Positions 1 through 6,393 are shown, numbered from the stretch's first letter. The stretch is DNA of 10,917 nt from Acidobacteriota bacterium (GCA_011773795.1 WVWW01000157.1:1-10917); one strand, 5' to 3'. Program-made: numbers and translations. The notes: generated from the letters alone by a model not told the origin.

Positions 1-753
1 GAACTCGGTTCGAAGCGCCTCGGCGATCGCGGCCTTGACGGTTTCCGCGTCGACGCCGCCTCGCCTCCGAATCTCTTCGGCAATCGGGTTGCCGAAAACG
101 AGGCCGTGGGCAAACTTCTCGTAATCCTGGACGGCCTTGTCGAGTCGAATGGTTTCCCCACGAACGTCCGCGAAGCCGGCCCGAGCCAGGGCGCCGGTCA
201 CTTCCTCCACGTCGTGGTAGGAAAACGGCAAGAGGTAGAACTGGGGCGGGTTTTCGGAGAAGAAACTTGCGGCCGCGTCGTAGGCAATCTGTGCGAACGG
301 GTTGTGCTCGAGAGCACACCAGACGTTGAAGACGTACCGCCCGCCGGGTTTCAGCACGCGGAGAGCCTCACGGTAGGACTGCTCCTTGTCCGGGAAGAAC
401 ATCACACCGAACTGGCAGCAGACGGCATCGAAGGAGCGGTCCTCGAACGGGAGCTCCATCGCGTCCGCCGGCCGAAAGCTCACGCGCTCACCGGCGTCGA
501 ACTTGCTTCGGGCGAGGACGAGCATTTCCTCACTGAGGTCGGTCGCGACCAGTTCGCAATTCGCGTCGACCGCGTCTCGCAGCACACGTGTCACGATGCC
601 CGTACCCGAGGCCAGCTCGAGAACGCTACGAGGATTCAACGCGCCGACGCGACGTGACAGGTCCGCGCCGAAGTCACTGAAGATGACGGGACCGAGACCG
701 CGGTCGTAGTTCTCGGGGATGCTCCCGTCGAATCGTGTGAGATCGTCGTTCAC
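1..753 (-). CDS. Class I SAM-dependent methyltransferase, 3' end cut by window edge
   Basis: 251 codons are visible with no stop before the left edge, so the C-terminus, probably a few tens of residues, is missing. The fold is that of a cytosolic Rossmann-type methyltransferase of the Methyltransf_11/UbiE-like kind. Seen: motif I VLELASGTGIV (residues 44-54) for SAM binding, the acidic loop ATDLSEEML (70-78), PADAMELPF (95-103), FDAVCCQFGVMFF (108-120) and the post-motif LRVLKPGGRYVFNVW (131-145). The N-terminal SIPENYDRGLGP (11-22) is typical of a broad family of such enzymes. The start is GTG at 753: a TAG stop lies immediately upstream in frame, so translation cannot begin earlier. No strong ribosome binding site is visible. 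It lies 12 bp behind the Cys-rich protein gene on the same strand, which suggests co-transcription. The substrate cannot be deduced; family assignment is firm. Confidence 0.9.
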   Translation of the reverse strand, partial: MNDDLTRFDGSIPENYDRGLGPVIFSDFGADLSRRVGALNPRSVLELASGTGIVTRVLRDAVDANCELVATDLSEEMLVLARSKFDAGERVSFRPADAMELPFEDRSFDAVCCQFGVMFFPDKEQSYREALRVLKPGGRYVFNVWCALEHNPFAQIAYDAAASFFSENPPQFYLLPFSYHDVEEVTGALARAGFADVRGETIRLDKAVQDYEKFAHGLVFGNPIAEEIRRRGGVDAETVKAAIAEALRTEF

Positions 754-765
754 CTAGGCAGGCTA

Positions 766-1593
766 TCACGGGGACTCTTCCGGGGTCGGCGGGTACCGGT
801 GCACGATGCGGCTGACCGTGTCGCAGGGCCGGCAGAGCGCGGACGGCAGGCCGGAATTGCGTCGGGTGCGGCCGGACACCGCCTTGAAGACCGGCCCGCT
901 CCTGTCCTCGTCGCACCGGATGCACTCGTTGAGGGCGCCGTCGTCGTCGTGGTAGGTGGCGCCCAGACCGGCGAGACAGGGTCGGGAGCACTCCTGCCGG
1001 GTGTGCCGCGTGTTGTAGTACCAGATCTGCGCGCACGGCCGCTGGAAGCCGATCGCTTCGAGGCACGCCAGGTGGGACTCCATGGAGCCGAAGAAGTTCT
1101 TCAGGGCGCAGCGGCGAACGGGCGTGGCCAGGTCGCTCTCGCGCATGTAGACGGCAAGGTCCGCGAGACTCGAGCAGACCCCGCACGCCCCGGTGTGGGT
1201 GATCCAGCCGCCGGCCTCGCGCACGGCCTGCTCGGAATCGAATGACTCCAGCCGGTAGGTTCTTGCCTCCGGCGATTCCGGGACGACGGCGCAAACCTTC
1301 TCGTCGAGAGGCGCCTGCCCGGCGGGCGCGGCGTAGGGATCGGCGATCAACTCGGCCGGGGGATCCAGCAGGACCCACCCGTTGAGCTCCCGAATGTCCT
1401 CCTCCGTGTAGTCGGGTGGCTCGAACACGCCGTCCTCGCACTCGCAGCGCGCGGAGCACCGGCTGTCGTCCAGTCCGGTGATTTCGTTCGGGCGACCGAA
1501 CAGGCCTTCGCAACCGTCGGCGACTTCGGCGAGACAGAGCAGTGTGGCCACGGTCCAGACCCAGCGAAGTCGAAGATGTCGCCGTCGGAGCAC
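766..1593 (-). CDS. Secreted Cys-rich protein of unknown function
   Basis: 275 residues. An arginine-rich start (RRRHLRLR, 3-10) followed by a hydrophobic stretch (WVWTVATLLCLAEVA, 11-25) makes export likely. C28 just after it does not sit in a canonical lipobox, so lipidation is doubtful. Cysteines are at 20, 28, 46, 50, 52, 101, 137, 140, 162, 177, 187, 202, 206, 224, 227, 254 and 257, leaving 16 outside the signal peptide, an even number that suits disulfides. Paired motifs are CGVC (137-140), CSRPC (202-206), CIRC (224-227) and CRPC (254-257). The C-terminal half holds striking segments such as CAQIWYYNTRHTRQEC (187-202) and GRTRRNSGLPSALCRPC (241-257). No named domain was recognised. The start is GTG at 1593, with an in-frame TGA two codons upstream; an internal GTG at residue 15 is the alternative. 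It lies 44 bp behind the pilin gene. Confidence 0.8.
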   Translation of the reverse strand: MLRRRHLRLRWVWTVATLLCLAEVADGCEGLFGRPNEITGLDDSRCSARCECEDGVFEPPDYTEEDIRELNGWVLLDPPAELIADPYAAPAGQAPLDEKVCAVVPESPEARTYRLESFDSEQAVREAGGWITHTGACGVCSSLADLAVYMRESDLATPVRRCALKNFFGSMESHLACLEAIGFQRPCAQIWYYNTRHTRQECSRPCLAGLGATYHDDDGALNECIRCDEDRSGPVFKAVSGRTRRNSGLPSALCRPCDTVSRIVHRYPPTPEESP

Positions 1594-1637
1594 GACTCAG
1601 ATGATAGTCCGAGTCAAAGGACTTCTCATCGCGGAGC

Positions 1638-2084
1638 TTACTGCTGCGTGCCTTCCGGCCACTGGGCGAACACGCCGCCCGTGAACGTGATCGAGTCGTT
1701 GAAGCCGGTGGTCGCCCCGGCACCGTCGGTGGTGCAGGTGCCCCCGTCCTTGCCGCCGGAGCAGACCGTGTACTGACCGGTGACCGAGGCAACCTGGAAC
1801 GTCCGGCTCCATCCGTCGACCACGGGTGCGGCGCGGATATAACTCGGCTCGATGAACGTTTGAAGCGTGGTCATCGCCGAGGCCACCGGATACACGTTGT
1901 TGTCGATCGCGTACTCCTCGACCGCCGTGCCGACCGATCGGAGATCGGCCATCGTGCGCTTCTGCTTGCCGCGGTCGATCGCGTTCAGCAGGTTGGGAAT
2001 CGCGATGGCGGCGATGATGCCGATGATCGCCACGACGATCAGCAACTCGATTAGCGTAAAGCCCTTTTGCACGTGCGGCCGCAT
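1638..2084 (-). CDS. Type IV pilin-like / GspG-like prepilin
   Basis: 148 residues. The N-terminus has a class III signal: a short basic leader (MRPHVQKG), then FTLIELLIVVAIIGIIAAIA. A prepilin peptidase is expected to cut between G8 and F9 and methylate the new N-terminus; E13 is the conserved Glu5 of the mature protein. The hydrophobic helix (9-30) continues into an amphipathic stretch with IPNLLNAIDRGKQKRTMADL, as in pilins and type II secretion pseudopilins. The C-terminal beta region has DGWSRTFQVAS (90-100), two cysteines (C108, C117) that may form a disulfide, and a terminal GGVFAQWPEG (136-145). The ATG at 2084 has a strong GGAGG six bases away. No assembly ATPase, prepilin peptidase or platform gene is in the window, so whether it is a pilus or secretion subunit is open. 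It heads a minus-strand run. Confidence 0.92.
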   Translation of the reverse strand: MRPHVQKGFTLIELLIVVAIIGIIAAIAIPNLLNAIDRGKQKRTMADLRSVGTAVEEYAIDNNVYPVASAMTTLQTFIEPSYIRAAPVVDGWSRTFQVASVTGQYTVCSGGKDGGTCTTDGAGATTGFNDSITFTGGVFAQWPEGTQQ

Positions 2085-2225
2085 GTCGGGTACCTCCGTT
2101 CCGCAGGATCCACCCTCCAGGCAAACTTAGGGCGGCCGGACGGGCAGAACAAGGGAGCCGCAAATGCGGGTAGGATTCCGAGGATTTAGCTTAGGCCCCG
2201 TCTTTTTTCTTCCTTACAATGTCCC
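2085..2225. other. Divergent intergenic region, no clear promoter
   Basis: This stretch separates the minus-strand prepilin from the plus-strand RidA-like gene and must carry both promoters. I see no convincing sigma-70 or sigma-54 element for either side. Small features are a CCGCA/TGCGG dyad with a two-base centre (2158-2169), two AGGATT hexamers nine bases apart (2172-2177 and 2181-2186), and a T-rich tract at 2201-2212. None is strong enough to name as an operator. Confidence 0.35.
2091..2097 (-). promoter_or_regulatory. Ribosome binding site of the prepilin gene
   Basis: The minus strand reads GGAGGTA, followed by six bases and the ATG at 2084. It fixes the start at the beginning of the short basic prepilin leader. 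Confidence 0.75.
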
Positions 2226-2233
2226 GAGGAGGT
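2226..2233 (+). promoter_or_regulatory. Ribosome binding site deciding the start of the RidA-like gene
   Basis: GAGGAGGT lies six bases before the ATG at 2240. An in-frame ATG at 2219 lies upstream of this site and would encode it as protein, so 2240 is the true start. Confidence 0.85.
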
Positions 2234-2239
2234 TTCCCG

Positions 2240-2707
2240 ATGAACCAACGATCCGTCACTGTTTGCGCTGCCGCCGTGCTCGTGCTGGTCTCGTTCTCGG
2301 CGGGCGCGTTGTTCGCCAAGGGCGAGGGGCTGAAGCGGCTGAACCTAGCCGGGCGCTCGGACTCGCGACCCTTCACGCACACCGTCGTCGCCGGTGAGAC
2401 GATCTACATCGCCGGCTCGATCGGCGTCGATTCCGAGACCGGTCGTGTGCCGGAAGACCCGATGGACGAGGCGCGGCTCATGATGGACTCGTTCAAGGCG
2501 AAGGTGGAGCTGGCCGGGGCCACGATGAGCGACCTGGTCAGCGTCCAGGTCTTCTGCTCCGACGTCACCCTTTACAACGATTTCAACGAGCTCTACGGGA
2601 GCTACTTCACCGAGAAGGGTGCGTACCCCGTACGAGCCTTCATCGGCTCCGGTGCCCTGCTCTTCGACGCACGCTTCGAGATCAACGGGATCGCCGTCAA
2701 GCGCTGA
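2240..2707 (+). CDS. Exported RidA/YjgF/UK114-family protein
   Basis: 155 residues. RidA proteins hydrolyse reactive 2-aminoacrylate and other enamine/imine intermediates to keto acids and ammonia, usually in the cytosol as trimers. Here an N-terminal signal peptide is evident: NQRS, a hydrophobic core (VTVCAAAVLVLVSFSAGA) and a likely cut after LFA at residue 26. The RidA domain fills residues 32-155, with AGETIYIAGSIGVD (51-64) and the C-terminal PVRAFIGSG...FEINGIAVKR. R132 aligns with the substrate-carboxylate arginine (Arg105 of E. coli RidA) and E147 with its Glu120, so the active-site residues are kept. The start at ATG 2240 is set by a strong ribosome binding site. The gene stands alone, divergent from the prepilin and convergent with the beta-lactamase-family transcript. 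Its stop codon is inside an inverted repeat. A non-enzymatic periplasmic role is possible. Confidence 0.9.
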   Translation: MNQRSVTVCAAAVLVLVSFSAGALFAKGEGLKRLNLAGRSDSRPFTHTVVAGETIYIAGSIGVDSETGRVPEDPMDEARLMMDSFKAKVELAGATMSDLVSVQVFCSDVTLYNDFNELYGSYFTEKGAYPVRAFIGSGALLFDARFEINGIAVKR

Positions 2708-2715
2708 CGGCGATC
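2689..2715. terminator. Perfect 11-bp inverted repeat at a convergent gene junction
   Basis: Arms GATCGCCGTCA (2689-2699) and TGACGGCGATC (2705-2715) are exact reverse complements around a five-base centre, AGCGC. The repeat covers the last codons and TGA of the RidA-like gene and, on the other strand, the last two bases of the small frame's TGA. No T-run follows on either strand, so it is not a textbook intrinsic terminator. A hairpin that blocks read-through from both sides or protects mRNA 3' ends is the likely role. Confidence 0.55.
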
Positions 2716-2851
2716 ACTCCTCGACGGCGAGATGGAAGTTCGCCAGCAGCAGTTGCCGGACTTTCTACTCGAGCAGCCCGTTCGCGGACAGCGCGAAGAT
2801 GTACCCGACCTCGCCGGCCTCGACCTTGTTCACCGCCCTTTTCTCGCTCAT
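2714..2851 (-). pseudogene. Small coding-like frame with an in-frame TAG (28 + 16 codons)
   Basis: From ATG 2851 the frame reads MSEKRAVNKVEAGEVGYIF then ALSANGLLE, meets TAG at 2767-2765, and continues in the same frame as KVRQLLLANFHLAVEE to a TGA at 2716-2714. Both sides of the TAG look coding: nearly all third codon positions are G or C, and the residues resemble an amphipathic helical protein of about 45 residues. It lies 49 bp behind the beta-lactamase-family gene on the same strand. No strong ribosome binding site is visible (only GGGG two bases before the ATG), so the true start may differ. It could be a recent pseudogene, a recoded or read-through UAG, a sequence error for a sense codon, or a 28-residue protein with a chance open tail. 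No family was recognised. Confidence 0.45.
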
Positions 2852-2900
2852 AGCCCCGAAGGCGAGCCGCCCAAACAGCTTCGATTGTCGCGTCTCCGGC

Positions 2901-4073
2901 TCAGTCTCGGAGCGCCGCCGTGATCGCCTCGAACAACGCTCCCTGCAAGCTCCAGTCGTCGGCCTGGCTGGCAACCTCACGGGCGCTCTGCAGCGCGATG
3001 ACGACGTTCTGCTCCGGATCGATGTGGATCCCCTGCCCGAAGATACCGATCGCCGAGTACGCTCCGCCTTCTCCCAGCCACCAGAGATAGCCGTAACGCT
3101 CGGACGCCGGGGAGGGCTCGGTGGAGCGCCGCATCCAGTCATCCGGCAGGACCGCGGTCCCGTCGGCTAGGCGACCTCCCCGCAGGGCGAACAACCCGAT
3201 GAGCCCGTAGTCGCGCAACGTGGCGCTGATGCAGCAGCCGCCTGTCTCGCCACCGCCTTCCTCGGTCAGCAACCAGACGGCGTCGGATTCCATGCCGAAC
3301 GGCCGCCAGATCTTGTTCGACAGGTAGGTCGACAGGTTGTTGCCGATCGCCGCACGGACGAGCGCACCGACGATCTGGGACTCGGCCGTGTTGTAGTTGA
3401 ACGCCTCGCCGGGTTTGGCGACACGGTTCTTCTTGCCCATGTAGCGGTACATGCCGACCGCGTCGCGCGGCATGCTGTTGACGTCGGACTCGGGGTCCGC
3501 GTAGTCCTCGTTCCATTCGACGCCGGAGGCCATCTGCAACAGGTGCCGGATGGTGACGTCGTCGTAGGCCGAACCGGCGAGACGTGGCAGGTAGGCCGTC
3601 ACTCGCTCGTCGATGCTCTCGATGTACCCGTCCCGCACGGCCGCCCCGACGAGCATGGAGACGACCGACTTGGTGACGGAAAAGGAGACCCAGCGGGTGT
3701 CACCGGAATTGCCCAGACCGTAGCGCTCGTAGACGACCCTGCCGTCGTGGATCACCAGCAGACCGGCCACGTTCTGGCGCTTGAAGTACTCGTCGACGGT
3801 CAACGCGCGCTCGCCGTCTTGGATCTCGACCGCGCCCAGGGCGCTGAACGTCGAGGGCAACGGGAACGAGTCTTCGCCCGTGGCGACGATCCGCGTCGGG
3901 AAGAGTCGATCCATGTTGCGGAAGCCGGCCACCTTCTCTTCCGGCGTCCAGAACAACGCACGCTCGGGCGAGCCGAAGTGTTTGGCGTCGTCGGCCGGAT
4001 CGATCGTGGGCGCATCCGCCAGCGCGACCGGCGCGATCAACAGAAGGGCTGCAAGGAATCTCGACAAGCGCAT
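2901..4073 (-). CDS. Serine hydrolase of the beta-lactamase (class C-like) family
   Basis: 390 residues, with a signal peptide (RLSRFLAALLLIAPVALA, likely cut after residue 19), so it acts outside the cytoplasm. The domain is Pfam Beta-lactamase (PF00144), which includes esterases, D-amino-acid peptidases and class C enzymes. Seen: the nucleophile motif SVTK (132-135, SxxK) within WVSFSVTKSVVSMLVG; the second motif YNT (227-229) in FNYNTAESQIVGALVRA; and GQG (346-348) in the place of the third KTG/HxG motif. HLLQMASGVEWNEDY (177-191) is typical of the esterase-like branch. The enzyme is therefore more likely an esterase or peptidase than an antibiotic-hydrolysing lactamase. ATG 4073 has GGAGG a few bases upstream. 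It is divergent from the SDR gene, and the small TAG-interrupted frame lies downstream. The substrate is unknown. Confidence 0.9.
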   Translation of the reverse strand: MRLSRFLAALLLIAPVALADAPTIDPADDAKHFGSPERALFWTPEEKVAGFRNMDRLFPTRIVATGEDSFPLPSTFSALGAVEIQDGERALTVDEYFKRQNVAGLLVIHDGRVVYERYGLGNSGDTRWVSFSVTKSVVSMLVGAAVRDGYIESIDERVTAYLPRLAGSAYDDVTIRHLLQMASGVEWNEDYADPESDVNSMPRDAVGMYRYMGKKNRVAKPGEAFNYNTAESQIVGALVRAAIGNNLSTYLSNKIWRPFGMESDAVWLLTEEGGGETGGCCISATLRDYGLIGLFALRGGRLADGTAVLPDDWMRRSTEPSPASERYGYLWWLGEGGAYSAIGIFGQGIHIDPEQNVVIALQSAREVASQADDWSLQGALFEAITAALRD

Positions 4074-4149
4074 CGTGCCTCCGTGGGGACGAATGATTCT
4101 CGCACGGCTGGGCCGCGGGTGCGCCGGCCGCTATAGTGAGGCATCGAGA

Positions 4150-4800
4150 ATGGCACGTACCATCGTCATCACGGGGGTCAGCCGCGGACTCGGTAAAGCG
4201 CTCGCGGACCGCTGGATCGAAGCCGGGCACACCGTCTCCGGGTGCAGCCGCGGCGGTGACGCGGAGAACCGCGTCGATGCCGTGGACGTCGGAGACGACG
4301 CTGCGGTGGGTCGCTGGGCCCGCGAGGTGCTCGACCGCGTCGGCCCGCCCGATCTCTTGGTGAACAACGCCGGTCTGATCAATGCCAACGCCCCGCTGTG
4401 GAGCGTGCCGCCCGACGAGTTTCGACGGGTCGTCGACACCAACGTCGCCGGCACCTACCACACCATCCGGCACTTCCTCCCGGCGATGATCGAGGCCGGT
4501 CGCGGCGTGATCGTCAACCTCAGCTCCGGCTGGGGACGTGGAACGGCCCCGGAGGTGGCCCCCTACTGCGCCACGAAGTGGGCCGTCGAGGGTCTGACGC
4601 AAAGCCTCGCGCAAGAGCTGCCTCCCGGCCTCGCCGCCGTGACGCTCAATCCGGGCGTGATTCACACCGAGATGCTGGAGAGCGCATTCGGCGCGTCGGC
4701 TTCCGCTTTTCCGGATCCGGACGCGTGGGCTTCACGGGCAGCGAGATTCATCCTCGAGATCGGGGCGAAGGACAACGGCAAGGCTCTCACGGCGCCCTGA
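4150..4800 (+). CDS. Short-chain dehydrogenase/reductase (SDR)
   Basis: 216 residues, cytosolic, with a complete classical SDR core. It is an NAD(P)-dependent oxidoreductase acting on a carbonyl or alcohol substrate that cannot be named. Seen: the cofactor glycine motif TGVSRGLG (8-15), NNAG (72-75), N98 in DTNVAG, the catalytic serine region NLSSG (123-127) and YCATK (139-143) with Tyr139 and Lys143. NPGVIHTEML (167-176) follows, as is usual. The length is slightly short for the family (about 250) because the C-terminal substrate lid is brief. Arg12 next to the glycine motif hints at NADP, but this is weak. ATG 4150 is chosen because TGAGG lies eight bases upstream and the protein begins directly with the first beta strand. 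An upstream open stretch overlaps the divergent beta-lactamase-family gene and is not coding. The gene is followed by the kinase-like gene on the same strand after 96 bp. Confidence 0.93.
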   Translation: MARTIVITGVSRGLGKALADRWIEAGHTVSGCSRGGDAENRVDAVDVGDDAAVGRWAREVLDRVGPPDLLVNNAGLINANAPLWSVPPDEFRRVVDTNVAGTYHTIRHFLPAMIEAGRGVIVNLSSGWGRGTAPEVAPYCATKWAVEGLTQSLAQELPPGLAAVTLNPGVIHTEMLESAFGASASAFPDPDAWASRAARFILEIGAKDNGKALTAP

Positions 4801-4896
4801 CCCACCTTTTCTACTGCTTCGGTTTCCCCTAATGCCTCCCCGAAGGGCGCCCCTTTATCATTCTCATAAGCCCTTACAAGACGAAGAGGAGGCCGT
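4801..4896 (+). other. Intergenic region between SDR and kinase-like genes
   Basis: 96 bp with relatively AT-rich patches compared with its flanks. A short AAGGG/CCCTT stem with a three-base loop (4843-4855) may form but has no T-run. The far end carries GAGGAGG at about 4886-4892, the ribosome binding site for ATG 4897. Promoter elements are not clear. Confidence 0.35.
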
Positions 4897-5616
4897 ATGA
4901 GCGACTTGCCGATGGTGGAGGCGCTCCTCGAACGCCAGGGTCGCTTCCGGGAGTTGCGCCGGAGGCTCGAAGCCGAAAGGGCGGGCAGGCTGGCCGCCCC
5001 CAGCGAAGGCCCCTGGATCTCGATATCGAAACAGCTGGGTTCGGGCGGCATCGAGCTTGCCCGGCGGCTCGGGCACGAGCTCGGGTGGCAGGTCTACGAC
5101 CGTGAGATCCTGACCACGATCGCGGAGAACACGCACACGAGAGAAGCGGTCCTGTCGCAAATGGACGAGAAGTCGGTGGGCCCGCTGACCGAGTACCTGC
5201 GACGACTGCTGGACTCGAGCATCCCGGGGCAAGTTCCGATCATGCGCGAAACGGTGAGCGTGATCTGGAGCCTGGCCAAACAGGGCCACGCAGTGATCGT
5301 CGGGCGCGGAGCCAACTGGTTCCTGTCACCGAAGTGCGGCGTGCGGGTGCGGACGATTGCTCCGCGGGAATACCGGACCGCGACCGTGGCGCGAGAGGCG
5401 GCCATCGATCTGGCCGAGGCAAAACGTACGATCAACGACGACGACCGGCGGCGCGCCGACTACATCCAACGCGCGTACCGCCAGGACATCGAGAACCCCG
5501 AGGGCTATGACGTCGTCCTCAATCTGGCCGTCCTCGACCTGGACGTCGCGCAGGAGATCGTGTTGACCGTCCTGCGCCGCCGCATCGGGGACGCCTGGCT
5601 GAGACCCGTTGCCTGA
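4897..5616 (+). CDS. Cytidylate kinase-like family P-loop protein
   Basis: 239 residues. The core matches the Cytidylate_kin2 family (PF13189): ISISKQLGSGGIELARRLGH (41-60) as the nucleotide-binding loop, WQVYDREIL (64-72), GHAVIVGRGANWFL (130-143), the arginine-rich lid region NDDDRRRADYIQRAY (180-194) and YDVVLNLAVLDLD (204-216). The P-loop is degenerate relative to true CMP kinases: GSGG is not followed by Lys-Ser/Thr. That is usual for this family, so CMP phosphorylation is not assured. Residues 6-33 form a charged, probably coiled-coil N-terminal extension (VEALLERQGRFRELRRRLEAE). ATG 4897 has a strong GAGGAGG upstream. The gene ends 27 bp from the convergent Ub-Mut7C gene with no clear terminator between them. 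It may share a transcript with the SDR gene. Substrate and role are unknown. Confidence 0.88.
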   Translation: MSDLPMVEALLERQGRFRELRRRLEAERAGRLAAPSEGPWISISKQLGSGGIELARRLGHELGWQVYDREILTTIAENTHTREAVLSQMDEKSVGPLTEYLRRLLDSSIPGQVPIMRETVSVIWSLAKQGHAVIVGRGANWFLSPKCGVRVRTIAPREYRTATVAREAAIDLAEAKRTINDDDRRRADYIQRAYRQDIENPEGYDVVLNLAVLDLDVAQEIVLTVLRRRIGDAWLRPVA

Positions 5617-5643
5617 ATAAGACGTATGCCCATGCCGCGGGTA

Positions 5644-6393
5644 CTAGCGGGGGGCGGTCAGCAGGTCGCGAACGAGTCCCCTCAGGCGGTCGTAGTGGCT
5701 CCCCGGCCAGTACAGGCGATCGCAACCGCGGCAGAGCGACACCTGCTCGAAACGGCCGCGTACACGCGGTGGCAGCTCGTCTCGGATCGACGTCTCCTCG
5801 ACCGGCTCGAGCGCGTGGTTGCAGACCATGCAGCGGGAGAACTCGCGAACGCTGCCTCGTAAATCCAGCGCCTCGACAGTTTCCGCGATCTGCAGCCTCG
5901 GCCGGGTGTGGCGCAGCCAGTAGCCGCGGGTCACCTCGTTGCGCTTGAGCAGTCCCCGGTCCCGCGTCAGCAGGATGCGCCGTTCCCGGCTGGCGATCGA
6001 CGCGATCGCGGCGTCGTCGTAGTCGCGCTCGTAGATCGCGTCGAACCCGAGCAGGCGCAGGTAGCGCGCGAGCTTGCCGAGATGAACGTCGAGCACGAAG
6101 CGCGGATCCCGCAACGGCTGCGGGCGCAGCCGGGTCACGGGCGCCACGTCGATGCGTTCGAACATCGGGTAGACCGCGACTCGCTCGCCCCCCTGCAACC
6201 GGTGATCGAACCCGACCGACGCGCCGTCCACCAGGATCAGATCGATCTCGGGGTGCGGGACGCCGATCGCCTCGATCACGTCCTTGACCGCGGGTGTCCC
6301 GTTGAACGGGTGATCGAAGGCAGCCTTGCGGCGATCCGGTGGGAGAAAATCGTTCAGCTCTTCGTAAAAACGGAAGGTCGCGTGCTTGGTCAC
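5644..6393 (-). CDS. Ubiquitin-like (Ub-Mut7C) plus Mut7-C PIN-type RNase domain protein
   Basis: 249 residues from the chosen start. The N-terminal part (about 1-82) is a MoaD/ThiS-like beta-grasp domain: ATFRFYEELNDFLP (5-18) and LQGGERVAVYPMFE (67-80). The C-terminal part is the Mut7-C domain (PF01927), a PIN-like nuclease fold: FVLDVHLGKLARYLRLLGFD (99-118), acidic DYDD (124-127) and RILLTRDRGLL (139-149), with D102, D126/D127 and D145 as candidate metal ligands. A zinc ribbon is formed by CMVC (188-191) and CRGC (221-224). It is probably a cytosolic RNA-processing enzyme; the RNA target is unknown. The beta-grasp part has no free diglycine tail, so it is not a sulfur or conjugation carrier in the usual way. 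I chose GTG 6393 because it overlaps the radical SAM stop as GTGA; ATG 6417, in frame and eight codons longer, is the alternative. Confidence 0.88.
   Translation of the reverse strand: MTKHATFRFYEELNDFLPPDRRKAAFDHPFNGTPAVKDVIEAIGVPHPEIDLILVDGASVGFDHRLQGGERVAVYPMFERIDVAPVTRLRPQPLRDPRFVLDVHLGKLARYLRLLGFDAIYERDYDDAAIASIASRERRILLTRDRGLLKRNEVTRGYWLRHTRPRLQIAETVEALDLRGSVREFSRCMVCNHALEPVEETSIRDELPPRVRGRFEQVSLCRGCDRLYWPGSHYDRLRGLVRDLLTAPR
6390..6393 (-). promoter_or_regulatory. GTGA stop/start overlap coupling two genes
   Basis: The minus strand reads TTGTGACC: TGA ends the radical SAM gene and the overlapping GTG can start the Ub-Mut7C gene. Such four-base overlaps usually mark translational coupling. 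Confidence 0.6.

Noticed and set aside
1594..1623. Short GACTC/GAGTC and AGTCC/GGACT pairs between the pilin and Cys-rich genes
   Set aside because: The alternative five-base pairings overlap one another and have no T-run; they are not a supported terminator or operator.
674..1792. A 372-codon minus-strand frame overlapping the Cys-rich protein and pilin genes
   Set aside because: It is Arg/Pro-rich with no motif, and it overlaps three genes with clear features in other frames.
2158..2169. CCGCA/TGCGG dyad as an operator between the divergent genes
   Set aside because: Five-base arms in a GC-rich region are expected by chance; there is no regulator nearby to link to it.
2215..2220. TACAAT as a -10 box for the RidA-like gene
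   Set aside because: Transcription would start at about 2227, inside the ribosome binding site, and no good -35 lies 16-18 bases upstream.
4132..4137. TATAGT as a -10 box for the SDR gene
   Set aside because: It matches the consensus at five of six positions, but the start point would fall after the TGAGG site and no -35 is visible in the GC-rich sequence upstream.
3781..4149. An in-frame upstream extension of the SDR to an ATG at 3781
   Set aside because: It runs antisense through the signal peptide and N-terminal part of the beta-lactamase-family gene. The SDR fold starts at 4150, right after a TGAGG site.
4843..4855. AAGGG/CCCTT hairpin as an intrinsic terminator of the SDR gene
   Set aside because: The stem has only five pairs with a three-base loop and no T-run follows, so the fold is too weak to call.
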